This document shows positions 34,872 to 46,580 of a stretch of DNA of 64,000 nucleotides, piece after piece. The stretch is from Nemophila menziesii. Its lineage: Eukaryota; Streptophyta; Magnoliopsida; Boraginales; Hydrophyllaceae. The position numbers and the translations under genes are program-made. Each line of letters opens with the position of its first letter. Position 1 is the first letter of the stretch. The stretch spans positions 19,645,730-19,709,729 of the forward strand of contig JARWIR010000001.1 of NCBI GenBank assembly GCA_029959085.1. The letters run 5' to 3'. The notes beneath the pieces were generated by a model. That model saw only the letters and a list, made by a program, of their open reading frames with translations, was not told where the DNA came from and did not search any database.

Positions 34872-35593
34872 AGCTCCAATTATTGAGGAATAGTTGCACT
34901 TTTATGAGATTCCCTTTTCTTCTTTATTCGTCATAGGGAGAATTTATTCTTATAGTTTTAACGTACATTATTACATAAAGAATCTCAAATTGATTCTTTT
35001 TCATATTTGAAATATTCCATAAGCAACAATCATATAGAATTATTCTCCAAGTTGGAAATATAAAATGAAAGTAAGGAAAATGATACATCTAGTCTAGGAA
35101 GGCATTGACAATTATGAAGTTGCAAATTTTTTATATGAACTTTTAACAATTTAGTCAATCTTCTAAACATAACAATTTAGTCCTTTAATTTTGTATTTTG
35201 TTATAAAGGTAGATATTTTCAATTTATCCATCATAATATAGACGTAAATCCATGTATGTATAAATGTAGAAATACTTTTAAACTGTTATTTTGCCTCATA
35301 ATTGATAATAACAAGGGGATTATATGTTAATTTTGCAAAATAAGGAACGAAACTGTCAGAATATCCAAACATAAAGGACCAAATGGTTATTTATCCATAT
35401 TAATTTACACAGAATGGATATTTGACACAATTTACATGAAATGGAAACAAAGATAAGAAAATCAAACATTTTGATGTTATAATCAATTATTAGTTTTTCA
35501 TTTATACATCCGAGGTCACGGGCTTTACTAAGCCTGTGTCAGGAAATTTTGTCAATACAAACGTTATAAATCAAATTAAATCAAATTAACATT
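34872..35593. other. 3' flank of WDL7-like gene and inverted-arm repeat
   Basis: This covers the 3' flank of the plus gene and then, at about 35100-35405, a copy of the inverted-arm repeat also seen at 6430-7070. Its left arm has AACAATTTAGTCAATCTTC; its right arm has CAAAATAAGGAACGAAACTG and AAAGGACCAAATGGTTATTT. No coding sequence is present. Confidence 0.55.
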
Positions 35594-36184
35594 TTACATA
35601 TCGTCCACGATATACCAATCTTCAATTTCCACTTGTTCCCAGATAAGTGCCACGTCACAAAAGCTCATATCGCTCATATCCTCATCAGCATAGTCATCTT
35701 CATCCACAATTCCAACTCCTAGAGATGAAGTTTCCGAATAAATAATCAAATCATCCGATTCTTGGTAATCTTGATCAACCTCGTAATCATCTTGATCGAA
35801 CTGGTCGTGATCGTGATCATGCTCACAATCACGCTCACCTGACAAGTCTTCCAATATAGCTGTAGCGGAAACCCCAGAAAATTTCCCGGACCCTTTACCC
35901 GACTCCATAAGAAAAGTCAACGAGGTGACCTTGTGGTTACCTTTGGTTTTGACTTTTGCTTTACTCGCGGGATGGAGATGACACGCCGAGCATTTAGGTA
36001 GACCACACTTGCCGGTGAACTTGGAATGGTTGGTGGGTTTAGTCGAGACTCGGGTGAATAGTCCAGCCGTAGGGGGTGTGTTGAACATGTTCACGTGCCT
36101 GGGCTCATCGGGCCTCGGGTTGAGGGCCGGGCTTAGGACTGGATAGGTTCGAACCATGCCACGTTGGCGACCTTCTCTCTTCAT
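35594..36184 (-). CDS. Conserved plant protein of unknown function, acidic C-terminus, 196 aa
   Basis: A single open frame starts at 36184 (MKREGRQRG) and stops at 35594; a second ATG ten codons in (MVRTYPVLSPALNPRPDEPR) is the possible true start. The N-terminal third has the conserved plant text HVNMFNTPPTAGLFTRVSTK then PTNHSKFTGKCGLPKCSACH, with closely spaced Cys and His residues that could bind metal. The C-terminal half is strongly acidic with His-Asp and Gln-Asp repeats (CEHDHDHDQFDQDDYEVDQD) and ends WEQVEIEDWYIVDDM. No signal peptide or membrane span is visible. I recognise the family as plant-specific but know no function. It lies tail-to-tail with the WDL7-like gene about 720 bases away, with a TATA element upstream. 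Confidence 0.85.
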   Translation of the reverse strand: MKREGRQRGMVRTYPVLSPALNPRPDEPRHVNMFNTPPTAGLFTRVSTKPTNHSKFTGKCGLPKCSACHLHPASKAKVKTKGNHKVTSLTFLMESGKGSGKFSGVSATAILEDLSGERDCEHDHDHDQFDQDDYEVDQDYQESDDLIIYSETSSLGVGIVDEDDYADEDMSDMSFCDVALIWEQVEIEDWYIVDDM

Positions 36185-36235
36185 TTTGGTATGTGTTTTG
36201 GAGGTGAGTGGAATTTGAAAGGGGGTTTGTATTAG

Positions 36236-36243
36236 TATATATA
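36236..36243 (-). promoter_or_regulatory. TATA box of the acidic-protein gene
   Basis: TATATATA lies 52-59 bases upstream of the start codon on the minus strand, giving a leader of roughly 20-30 bases. Confidence 0.5.
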
Positions 36244-36429
36244 GAGATTGTCACATGGTTGGAAGACTTGGGAAGCAAGGTGTTTGAGTGGTGGACTCTA
36301 GTTTGTCCGTGTTGGCCAAGCCTTTGGGATTGTCACTATCAGGTTTCCCTTCAATCATATTAAATAATGGAAATGCTCTAAATGATCCCTCATTTCTTGG
36401 TGATTTGACTGTTTGGCCACTGAATTATT

Positions 36430-38090
36430 TTAGTGGCTCGATGCCCCTCTAGCTTGATATATGCGTCTTCGTTATCCCTATTAGGAAAAAATTGTCTAGT
36501 TTGGCTGTTAAAATGTTTATGTTAATGCAAAATTTATTTAGCAATAAAACATGAGGAATATATGTTAAAATGAAATTTTTAAAGAATAATTAGAGATAAA
36601 TGCTTCTTTAATGATGCCTTTAATTTTTTTAAGTCTCTAATTTTCTTATTTAAAGATAAATGCCTAATAGAACAATTATTTATAGAAAACATCATTTTTA
36701 TATTTTTTATACTATACTATCCTTATTATTAAATATATTATTTTATTTTTAATACAATATTTATTTTTAAATATTAAACAAATAATAGGGTATTTCCACC
36801 ACCACCACCACCACCTCCACCATCACAACCACCACCACCACCACTATAGCCACCACAACCATCACCACCTCCACCACCACATCCACCACCTACTACTAAT
36901 TTCATCACACGCGCGCGTCCGTGAATTTTTTTTAAAATCGCCATAACTAATTCAAAAAAAATCAGAAAAATCGAAAAAAAAATCATATTTGGATAAATCA
37001 AACTAATATTTACGTCGATGCCCCTCTAGCTTGATATATGCGTCTTCGTTATCCGTATTAGGAAAAAATTGTCTAGTTTGGCCGTTAAAATGTTTATGTT
37101 AATGCAAAATTTATTTAGCAATAAAACATGAGGAATATATGTTTTTAGAACTTAAATTTTAAAATGAAATTTTTAAAGGGTAATTAGAGATAAATGCTTC
37201 TTTAATGATGCCTTTAATTTTTTTAAGCCTCTAATTTTCTTATTTAGAGATAAATGCCTAATAGAACAATTATTTATAGAAAACATCCTCTTTATATTTT
37301 TTATACTATACTATCCTTATTATTAAATATATTATTTTATTTTTAATACAATATTTATTTTTAAATATTAAACAAATAATAGGGTATTTCCACCACCACC
37401 ACCACCACTTCCACCATCACAACCACCACCACCACCACCACTATAGCTACCACAACCATCACCACCTCCACCACCACAACCACCACCTAATACTAATTTC
37501 ATCACACGCGCACGTCCGTAAATTTTTTTTAAATCACCATAACTAATTCAAAAAAAATCAGAAAAATCGAAAAAAATCATATTTGGATAAATCAAACTAA
37601 TATTTACGTCTATGATTTTTTTCAGAATTTTCTGAATTTTTGGGTTTTTTTGATTTTTTTTAATTTTTTAATTCGCAGAACATGGAATTCCATGTTTTAA
37701 ACAGTAAATTTCGTGCCTGCTGAAAACAAATTCCTTATATCAAACATGTGCAAATTAAAAAATTCAAAAAAATCAAAAAATTCAAAAAATTCTGAAAAAA
37801 ATCATAGACATAAATATTAATTTGCTTTATCCAAATATATAAATTTTTGATTTTTTTGATTTTTTTGATTTTTTTAGAATTAGTTATGACGATTTTAAAA
37901 AAAAATTCACGGACGCGCGCGTGTGTTTATTAGTTTTTGTTTTGTTTTTTTTCTAATTTCTTTCTTTTAATTGTTAATTATAAGAATAGTTTGGGATGGG
38001 GCTGTTTCCTATAAAAAATCTTATTATAGACACCTTTTTTTAAATAAGTTTTTTAATAGGCATTAATCTCTAATTGGCTCAATTTTTAAA
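36430..38090. repeat. Fold-back structure with tandemly duplicated left arm
   Basis: A segment of about 580 bases is repeated head to tail (36437-37015 and 37016-37610). Each unit starts CGATGCCCCTCTAGCTTGAT and contains AAATGCTTCTTTAATGATGC, a (CCACCA)n block and CACACGCGC-CGTCCGT. Its mirror follows: 37795-37930 is the reverse complement of the unit's end (ATCATAGACATAAATATTAA..., AATTCACGGACGCGCGCGTG), and 37980-38090 mirrors its start (AATAGGCATTAATCTCTAAT). The unit is therefore one long inverted repeat with a duplicated arm. No gene is present; the Gly-rich minus frame is the (CCACCA)n block. Confidence 0.7.
36795..36895. repeat. (CCACCA)n block, first copy
   Basis: CCACCACCACC text interrupted by ATCACAACC and TATAGCC. 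The matching block of the second unit is at 37390-37490, which carries small differences that post-date the duplication. Confidence 0.85.
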
Positions 38091-39240
38091 GACATATTAT
38101 GTTTTTTAAAAGTTCGGTTATGATCTTTTTGGTTTTTCATATATTCACTATTTTAATTTTTTTATTACATTACGAGACCCTGTTGAAAATTTTTGGTTTT
38201 AATTTTCTGGTTCAGTGTCCTTTTTTTGCCAAGGTTCGTGCTATAATTCGGGTGTATAATACATTTTTCCTTGTCAAAATCTATGTCATTCCAACTCAAT
38301 GATAAAGATCCATACCCACAAAAAATACAAAATAGCGGGTATATACCCACAAAAACTACAAAACAATTGGTATATATACCCACTGAAAATGAAAAACAGT
38401 AGGTACGTTAACAAATCTAGATCTGAAATCAATGAAAGGGGCGGCGCTCATGGTGATGGAGGTTGTATCGTGAAAATGGTTTTCTTAGGCTTGACCTTTT
38501 GTGGCTCGTTAATGGTGGTTACCTTATACAGAGGAGCGCTTTCCCGGTGGTGAGGTCTTGACGAATGGCATCAAATTTCTGGTGGTGAAGATGGAGGTGG
38601 GGAGGTGAGAAGGTGGGGCGGCGTTTTTCAACTTCACGGCGAGATCTTGTACAGACGAGCGGAAAAAATGGCTTGCTTGAGCGGAAGACCCCCTGAAAAT
38701 ACAAAACAGTGGGTATATACCCCCCCTTAAAATGCAAAAAAGGGGGTACGTTACTGGAGGTCTGAATAAATAGATCTGAGATCGATGAAGGGGGTACCGC
38801 TCATAGTGGTGGAGAAAAAGAATGTGGGGCAGGATCCGACTGTGATTTGTGCTGAAAAAGGTGGACAATAGCCAAATCTGAAGAGATCTGGCGAGATCTT
38901 GTCCATGACAGCGGTTTTCTGGTGCAGAAGAATGGATCCACGGCGGCAGGATTTCTTGTGCAAAGGATCGGTGAAGGGGGGAAGGTCCGGCGCGGCACAG
39001 TAGAGGCGAACGACGGAAAGCTGAGAACGGGAATGTGTCCACGGCGACGGGAAGGTAAGAAGGTGAGAAGGTGAGGAGGTAGGAAGGTGGTTCACGGTAG
39101 AGAGGGATGGGGGAGGGGGTAGGTTTTTAATTTCTAAACCTAATAGGAGGGTTAAGTGATTTTATGGTCTGGTTTCAGGTTTTAGTTGGGTTGTAATGTG
39201 TGTTTACTAAGAGGTCTTTAATTAAAAGACTCTACTATTA
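38091..39240. other. GC-rich insert with internal duplication
   Basis: A GC-rich core (38430-39110) lies in AT-rich DNA. An internal duplication is visible: 38395-38480 (CAGTAGGTACGTTAAC...CAATGAAAGGGGCGGCGCTC) and 38708-38810 (CAGTGGGTATATACC...CGATGAAGGGGGTACCGCTC). The minus-strand frame at 38524-39042 (172 codons) has no domain I know and is rich in Ser/Pro/His as expected of translated GC-rich filler. The last part, GGTTTTAGTTGGGTTGTAAT, recalls the end of the 9641-10570 insert, so both may be the same kind of mobile element. Confidence 0.4.
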
Positions 39241-41014
39241 GTGGGCCTTTATTCTTCTTTTACCCATACAACTTTTACCTATAGTGCAATCTTGATTTTT
39301 TATCTAATTGATTATTTTTTCACCACAAATGAAAACAAAAAGTTACTTTCTTATTCAGCGACGAAACCAAAATTTCATATTTAGGGGACCAAGTGAAAAG
39401 GTTTCGAGAGAATTGTTCAAAAAAGGTTTCGAGAGCATATCAATTTATTTATTTTTATAAGAGTGATAATGTGATTTTTGAAAATTTTGGGGAAACCCGG
39501 ACCCCAATTGCCATAAGGCAATTCCGCCCCCGTTCATATTGATGGTGGAGGACCATTATAAGTCTTTTGAATATTTGATATCTCTCTTTTCATGATAATA
39601 TTTTTATGCACAAGATATTATATTGGTATTTGCTATTCAATCATATGCTTCTATATGTTATGTTAGCACTTAACACTCTTTCGGGTCGAAAGAGTCATTA
39701 TGTTATTTTTTTGTCTATTTAGATAGTTTTTTGGAAGGTTGAGATGAAATATTACAATGGACTAATATGTAAGGATAAAAGCGCGATATTATGAAAAGAA
39801 CCCCATAACAACCCCGAGAAAGTTGAGTCAAACCATATATGAGAGGAAGTTGAGGTGAGAGAAGGAAAGCAATATTAGCTTGTTGTGGCAAGGCACATGA
39901 ATCATTAGGACGAGAAAATCAAATTTAGCTTGGTCAAGTCCTTTTGCTTTGGGTCTGACCAAGGTTTTTTGAGAAGCCGGTAGACTTTATTTCATTATCT
40001 ATTATACAATAAACTCTCAAACAACCTAAGGTTTCATTTTTTTCACCACTGGAATGTAAGACCCGCTTAAATTATTTATGATATCTTTATCTTTTAACCA
40101 TTATTATCTTAATTATTATGATACTTTAGGGATTTCGGACACACTTCGATAATGAGCGAGAATATACGATTGAAATGACTTGTGGGGCTTTTATGTTTAT
40201 AAATACAAGGTAATTCTCTTGTGAAAACACACCCTTTACATTTTTTATTTTGCAAGCTATTAAATAGCATATTAAGAGCAAAACATAAGCAAAGCTCACT
40301 AGCCACCAATTTTCATAGTCTTCATCTATAGGTTGTTTTTATAGCCATACACTTTCATATACGCTCATAAAGGAGTTAGAATCTAGTATATTATATTGAA
40401 ATCTACATACCATAGTCTTGGGTAGATATTTCTTCTCTATAATAGGAATATGGTTTTTTCTTGTAAAGGAGAAAAAAAAGGTATCTTGAGTGTAGATTGT
40501 ACACTTGTTTTACTCGTATTAGTGATAACACAAAGATTTACTTCAAAATATTTTTTTGAAGAGGATGTAAAGGTGTGTTGACGAGTTACGCGAGTTATAG
40601 TGGAGAATATTGCAAAATCCTAAGGGTCGAATAGACCTTAGGTTATGAACTAAGTCCACAGAAGTTGAACCGTTTCAAATCGTGTGTATCGTTTTTTCGT
40701 CTTTTAATATTTACCTTCACACATGATATATATTTGTTTAATTGCCTCTAAATTGTTGTTTAACTTCTAATAGGATTATTACATGCTTAGTGTTTGTATT
40801 TTTTATCACCTCTAAAGCTGGTTATATATATTCTTAAATTGTGGTTGCTAAGTGTTTATTACAGCCTATATCATATATGTGATACATTTTTACACCATTG
40901 GGGATTGGGTGCGCATAAAACCAAGAGAGAATATTGGTCCCAAAGTAGGTTGATTGTTTAGTTAAGCATGGAGAGTGCAAAAAGAATTCTTATATAGCCG
41001 AGTTGATAACTGAA
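39241..41014. other. Intergenic DNA
   Basis: I see no gene. A short GC-richer stretch at 39480-39530 (GGGGAAACCCGGACCCCAAT...GGCAATTCCGCCCCCG) resembles a hAT end. From about 40055 (TGTAAGACCC) to 40896 the text could be a decayed LTR, but no second copy, primer site or target duplication supports that. Confidence 0.35.
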
Positions 41015-41945
41015 AGTCCTAGAGGGGAGTAGATAGGATACTAATAAGATTAGTGTCTAATTAAAAATATTTTGGACAATTATAAGCTTAAATAAAAACT
41101 TCTAAATATATATCAAATTTTACACGGTTCATGTAAGGGATAACTAGGTTTGATATAAAAGTAATGCAAGCAATTATAATATGATAAGTAAAGAGTTTAA
41201 GGGATAGAAAGATACACAACGATGTATAGTGATTCGGTTAATTTTACATCCACTACCTAAGGTAGCCACCTTAGGATTTTCAAGCTTCTTAACTAATCTT
41301 TTGTGTCTCTCTTAACCGGGGTGACACAATACTCTTACAACCACTTCGATACCACGAAGAAAACTCTTGTGTTATCGCAACACAAGGAAACCGAGCATAC
41401 TCCCCATACTCAAACCCTTTCTTAGTCTATCTAATACAAAGACTAGATCTAAGAGGACAAATGCATAAGTTTAATTTGTGAAATAACTTTTCTAAACAAA
41501 CTCCTAAAGAGTGGATATGACTTTGAGCTTGAATCTCCTCTTGAGTAAATAATAACTTTGAAGCTTCTTGGATTTAAGCTCTTTATCAAGCTTGGATGAT
41601 TAACTATGATAGCTTGAGATCTATAATATTGTATGAGAAAGATAATAACAATATTTGAATTGTGATAGGTGGGTTTCTCCTTGAAAGAGGTCATATTTAT
41701 AGCACAATAAAGTCTGCAACGGTTATAAAGTTTGTGGTACATTTTGTGCTAACCGGGTTCCCATTTATCTTCCCCGACGGCTCTTTTCCAAGTGGAAATG
41801 GTAAGAAACAATGTGGCATTGACTGGAAAGTTGACCAAGCTGATCGGGTTCCCGGTTACATATCAAACGGGTTCCCAGTTGGAAAAGGGGTCCCGGTTTG
41901 CACCCGCGTGCCGTTTATCTTCTGACTTCCAGTTTTTGACATTTT
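41015..41945. repeat. Dispersed repeat, copy A
   Basis: It shares a long collinear text with 44115-44990. Shared parts are AAGTCCTAGAGGGGAGTAGA / CATCCTAGAAGGGGGTTTGA; GGATAGAAAGATACACAACG; CATCCACTACCTAAGGT; CCACCTTAGGATTT; AACCACTTC; CTTGTGTTATC; ACACAAGGAA; and CAACGGTTAT / CAACGGTCAT. It ends in a GC-rich stretch (41750-41930) with repeated CCGGGTTCCC. Class unknown; it is non-coding. Confidence 0.7.
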
Positions 41946-41980
41946 GCTATGATGTTCGGATGGAAAAGCTTTCTTCACGA

Positions 41981-42460
41981 CTATGTTGTAGATCTCGGTT
42001 TTGAGACCTAGGCGGTCGACCCGGGCCTAGCGCCTAGGCGGGATTACACGGGGCCTAGGCGGAATTATACGGTTTTGAATCCTGCTGTGTAATTTTGTAT
42101 ATTTAGTTATAGATATGTAGTAATTATAGCAAGTTTAACTATTTAAGTAATAAAATTCATCTAACAACACTATAGTATATATAAAAATACTAAAAATTGA
42201 GTTATAGTATCAATTAAAAAATTCTCGTGAATAAGAAACATAACAAGAAGGTCTATGCGGGAATGTTTTTCCATTAATTGGCGCCTAGGCGGCCATTTTT
42301 TTACATTAATCGGTGTCTAGATGGGCTAGGCGCCTATTCCACGGTGACTAAGGCGCTAGGCAAAAACGTCTAGAGTTTTAACTAGGCGTAAGCGCCTGAG
42401 GGGGGAGTTGACGCCTAGGCGGCGCCTAGATGCGCCTAGGCGGGGAGATCTACAACATAG
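41981..42460. mobile_element. hAT-type element with CGCCTAGGCG palindromes, copy A
   Basis: Perfect 16-bp terminal inverted repeats, CTATGTTGTAGATCTC and GAGATCTACAACATAG, are flanked by an identical 8-bp duplication, CTTCACGA (41973-41980 and 42461-42468). The interior has GC-rich sub-terminal zones with many copies of GCGCCTAGGCGG (42005-42065 and 42280-42445) around an AT-rich middle. The element is non-coding. The 8-bp duplication indicates hAT-type transposase, although the terminus is not the common CAGGG/TAGGG form. Confidence 0.88.
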
Positions 42461-42468
42461 CTTCACGA

Positions 42469-44114
42469 TAGTTGTAGGAAATATCATTCTAAGCGACTTT
42501 TAAGCTGATCATGAAGGCTAACTCTCAATGTACAAAAAGATATGGATAAAAGTATTTGTACAAAAATTAGCTTCTTAGAATGAATATATATAAAATATAA
42601 TAAAAGTGTTTTTGATGAAATATAGTGAAAGAAAAAGGATATATAATAAGTGTAATTAACACATTAATCACAAGAGGATTTGTCACATTAAAACAACCTA
42701 TTGAGGGAGATTATATGCCAACAATAACCACACATCACCAAGACTCGTATTGTGCCTAAAACAATTTCTTATGATCCTAATATTTTAATTTAGTTGTAAT
42801 CAGAGGATATGAAAGAAATGGGTTAGCATAGAAATAATATGACAAGGTCAACGATGATCTTATGGTTGATCACTTTGAGGTAAATAAGAGCTACCCTTCT
42901 ATATTGCAAAGCTATCACCCATATGGTCTTGGGAAATACTTATTTTCCCTAAAAATAAAGAGGAGTTATTGATAATTTCCTTAAAGCCCACTAGGTGCAA
43001 AAGACCCAAAACACCCCACATATAAATAAAAAACACAATTAACTATTCATTGACACTGAGGATGATGCTCAATGTTGAAGGATAAAATTGCGCATCTTAA
43101 GTGTCGACGCCGAGAATGTTCAATAATGACAATTAGCATATTTTAGTGTGAGCATGGGTCGGTTAATTGACCTGCAGACAAAATAATCACCGCAACCCGA
43201 GGTGAGGTAGGCTGGTCTATTAACTAAAACACTCCATTATTTTTTTGCAAGAACCATTGTCATTGGGGCAGGGTAGGGTCGGCTTGGGGAGTATGAGTGT
43301 ACGGTTTACCCATAAATAAAAAATAAAATTAGGACTCGTTTATCCAACAAACAAAGGTCAAAACCCAATAAAATATGGGTTAAGACCCAAGATACAGACG
43401 TGTTTACCACAAAAACAACAATTATTTTAAAAAATTAATGAACATATAACTTACTAACACATCCATACAAAGATCAAAACCCAAAAAGTATGAGTTAAGA
43501 CACAAAACATGGGTGAGGCTTTCAAAAACACCCAACAAAGGTCAATACCCAAAAAATATGGGCTATGACTTAAAGAGAGTAGGTCTAAGAATGCAAGGAA
43601 ATGAAGTAATGTGAAATTCTATTTATGAAGCCAAGCTTCCACAATATCCCACAAAAGTATCGATGTGAGATAGTGTTGTTTGATAATTTTGTGTTACCGG
43701 GGCTTGCCCACATGAACTTGCCAAGTCCTACAAAAAAAAAATCCATGCCGAGCTTTGCGCACCATTTTACCGCCTAGCATGTGCACATGGTTATTTTACT
43801 TATCCAATTATCCTACATTGAAATTTCAGTGAAATTTGAGGAGGTGTTGGGCCTATAAGCTATGGTCGGATGGTGTTGTAAGTCACGAGTTGGGTTTGGT
43901 CAGTTTTGGGTCAAGCTGATAATATGAAAAAAGAAAATGGCCATTAGGCTGATCTAGTTATAAAAAATTGCTTATTGGACCAAGGAAGACCGCTTGGTTA
44001 GACATGTTGACTTTTTTATTTTTTCTCACCCCTAAGCATGTCCAATGCTTAAGCTAACACTGTGTGTGCTTAATGTCGAGACTGAGCATAATTAATGTTG
44101 ACATTAATGATATT
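42469..44114. other. Intergenic DNA with a weak tandem repeat
   Basis: I see no gene. At about 43340-43580 three diverged copies of ACAAAGGTCAAAACCCAATA...ATGGGTTAAGACCCAA follow one another. The rest is unremarkable. Confidence 0.4.
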
Positions 44115-44990
44115 CAATATACATCCTAGAAGGGGGTTTGAATAGGACTATGGAAATTAACCGGCTAATTTTATTTCAAATAAATAAAATTAAAAGCTAA
44201 TTTAAATCCTATTGCCTTACTAGATGCTCACAAACTAGATACTACTAAGAGAAAATATAAGTAAACTATTCATGTAAGCATATTATCAAGCATATAGAGT
44301 GCGGAAAGTAAATAGTGTAGGGATAGAAAGATACACAACAATATATAGTGGTTCGGTTTCTCCTACATCCACTACCTAAGGTGTCCACCTTAGGATTTGC
44401 TAGATTCTTAATATAATCTTCGTATCTCGTTAAACCGGGTGAGATCACAAACCCTTTACAACCACTTCACAAGCTTGAAGCAAACCACTTGTGTTATCAC
44501 AAACACAAGGAACCGAGTATACTACCTATATTCACAACACTCTCTTAATCTATTACAAAGGTAAGAATTAAGAGGAAGGAAAGTGTTTAAAGGGTGATAC
44601 AATATTTGTGACTAAACTCCCCAATGAGTAGATAGAACAATATAGTTTGAATGTGTAGATATGACTTGAATGCTTTCAGAAACCTTCTTGAATGATAACA
44701 ATAATTGCTCTTGAGATGAATAGATGGAAGGTGTAAGTTGTGCCTTCAATAGGCTCCAATTTATAGCTGAAATAAGCCCCCAACGGTCATAAGACAAGTG
44801 TCTAACAGATATATGCTTTTTGTCTTGTAGTTTGACCGAAGAAAACCTAACCTGCGGTGCACCGCAGGGTCCGTGCGGTGTACCGCATGACCTGTTTTGT
44901 TGAAAAACTGTTTCTTGTTGCGGGTTGGCCTTGGGTCCGTGGTGTAGTCCGCACCTCTAGCCCGGTATACCGCACCTCTAGTCTGAAAAA
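44115..44990. repeat. Dispersed repeat, copy B
   Basis: This is the second copy of the element at 41015-41945, with the same order of shared blocks (44330-44570). It has a different GC-rich tail: TGCGGTGCACCGCAGG and TGCGGTGTACCGCATG at 44850-44890, again short inverted repeats. The variable tail is specific to each copy. Confidence 0.7.
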
Positions 44991-46469
44991 TCTCAAGAAG
45001 AAGGTTTTATGAAGAATAAAAAAGTTTTCTTAAAGAGGTATATGACTAGGATAATTCAGAAAATATTTCTTAGTACCAAAACATAACTATTAATAACCTG
45101 CAAAATAATTTTAGTTTAAGATACATTTGTCGAATATTAAAACGAGATTAAAAACAAGGTTAGGCCAACAATTAAGCATGCACAATATTAACACTACGTA
45201 TACTCGACACTTAGCGCTAACAATATGTGTTTGTAGCGTATGGCTAACATTAAGTGCGCTCAATGTCTGGCCATCTGTACATGGTCAACGATAACACTGG
45301 ATAGTAAAAAATTTAAAAAAAAAGGGGATGGAGAAGAAGATGAAAAATATTCAATGATTATTAATCACAACAAGCTTTAATTAATCAATTTATACAATCA
45401 AAATAACATTTGTAAAAAGTATGAAACTAACTTTTCAGCCGCTGAATGCGTTCAAATAATGAGTAAAAAACATATGGATGATGTCATACTGACATAATCC
45501 ATCATCTTCAGCTAACATGTATGGAGTAAAAATATTAAGCTTCAAGAATTCGGCATATAATGAGATTTCCTTTGCAAGCTCTCATTCGCAAGAATGGAAT
45601 TTTTTTTTAAAGCCCCATTGACGTTATTCAAGTAACGAGCAACATATACCAACAAAATGTAAAATCTGTTCACGAGCAAAAGAGAGTAACTATGAACTTG
45701 GGAAACCGTGAGCAAAACGAGCTCCCCAGCTCTGTGGACAACAATTATCTTAATATTTTCATTGTGATTTTACGGTTTGTTAAGGAGTGTGTAGAAGGGG
45801 ATTTTTGTAACCAAATATTACCATTTTGTTAATTCTTGTTCTATAAAGTGAATAACTAAGTATGGGGTTTCGTGGGTTTCAAGATGTGAGAGTGGAGTTT
45901 CAAAATTTTTTGGGTAAAAAACTCTTATCTTCTTCTTTCTTTATTGAGTTAAGATTTTAAATATCATCAATATTAGATTGTGAAAATTTCACTCCATCTT
46001 ACATTGATGATTAAGAAATTTATAATTTTGTCTCAAAGAATAAGTTTAATTGGCAAATTTTAAAAATAGAGGTTATAATGAATATCTTGCTGATGAAATG
46101 AGTATCTTGTAGGAAAGGGGCTTCTTGTAGGGCGAGGTTGATCCACAATACTTTCTCAATTCGGTTAAAATTAGATGATTAAGTTAGTTTGATTGGTATA
46201 TTAATTGTTGTCCTTGAAAAAGGACTTATTTTTTTAAATTACAAAGATTTTAAACTTACATTGACTAATTATTCGAAAACAAACTATGATCTCTCAAAAA
46301 ATGGTCAAATAAATTTTATGGGATATGTTTCTTATGTTCCCTAGGTTCCCAACATTAACATTGTTGCATAATAAAATATGAATTCTTTATTTTTCAAAAC
46401 TATCTTTATTTTGTTTTAAATTAAACCATGTCACGTCAGGGTTAGTATGAAATGTGATATAAAAAAAAA
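44991..46469. other. Intergenic DNA with one coding-like remnant
   Basis: AT-rich DNA without an intact gene. A coding-like minus-strand remnant is listed separately at 45435-45660. Confidence 0.45.
45435..45660 (-). pseudogene. Unrecognised protein-coding remnant
   Basis: Reading leftwards, 45660-45590 gives VYVARYLNNVNGALKKNSIL followed by ANESL. After a frameshift, 45580-45435 gives LAKEISLYAEFLKLNIFTPY, MLAEDDGLCQYDIIHMFFTH and YLNAFSG before a TGA. The even composition and the ordinary protein look of both blocks suggest the C-terminal exon of a real gene that has picked up a frameshift. I do not recognise the family. Confidence 0.4.
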
Positions 46470-46580
46470 GGTCAATGACCCAAAAAATCAAAATAATATT
46501 ATATTTGTTCCAAAGAATCATCCATTAACTTACTATTATAAGATTACATATTTACCCTTACACCATAAGAACTATTCCCA

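Noticed and set aside
36774..37001. Glycine-rich protein on the minus strand
   Set aside because: The Gly run is the (CCACCA)n simple repeat inside a duplicated fold-back arm.
38524..39042. 172-codon minus-strand frame
   Set aside because: GC-rich DNA suppresses stop codons; overlapping frames on the same strand (38751-39095, 38801-38998) are equally open and none shows a domain.
40055..40896. Solo LTR beginning TGTAAGACCC
   Set aside because: The ends are TG...CA-like, but there is no 5-bp target duplication, no second LTR and no recognisable primer-binding site.
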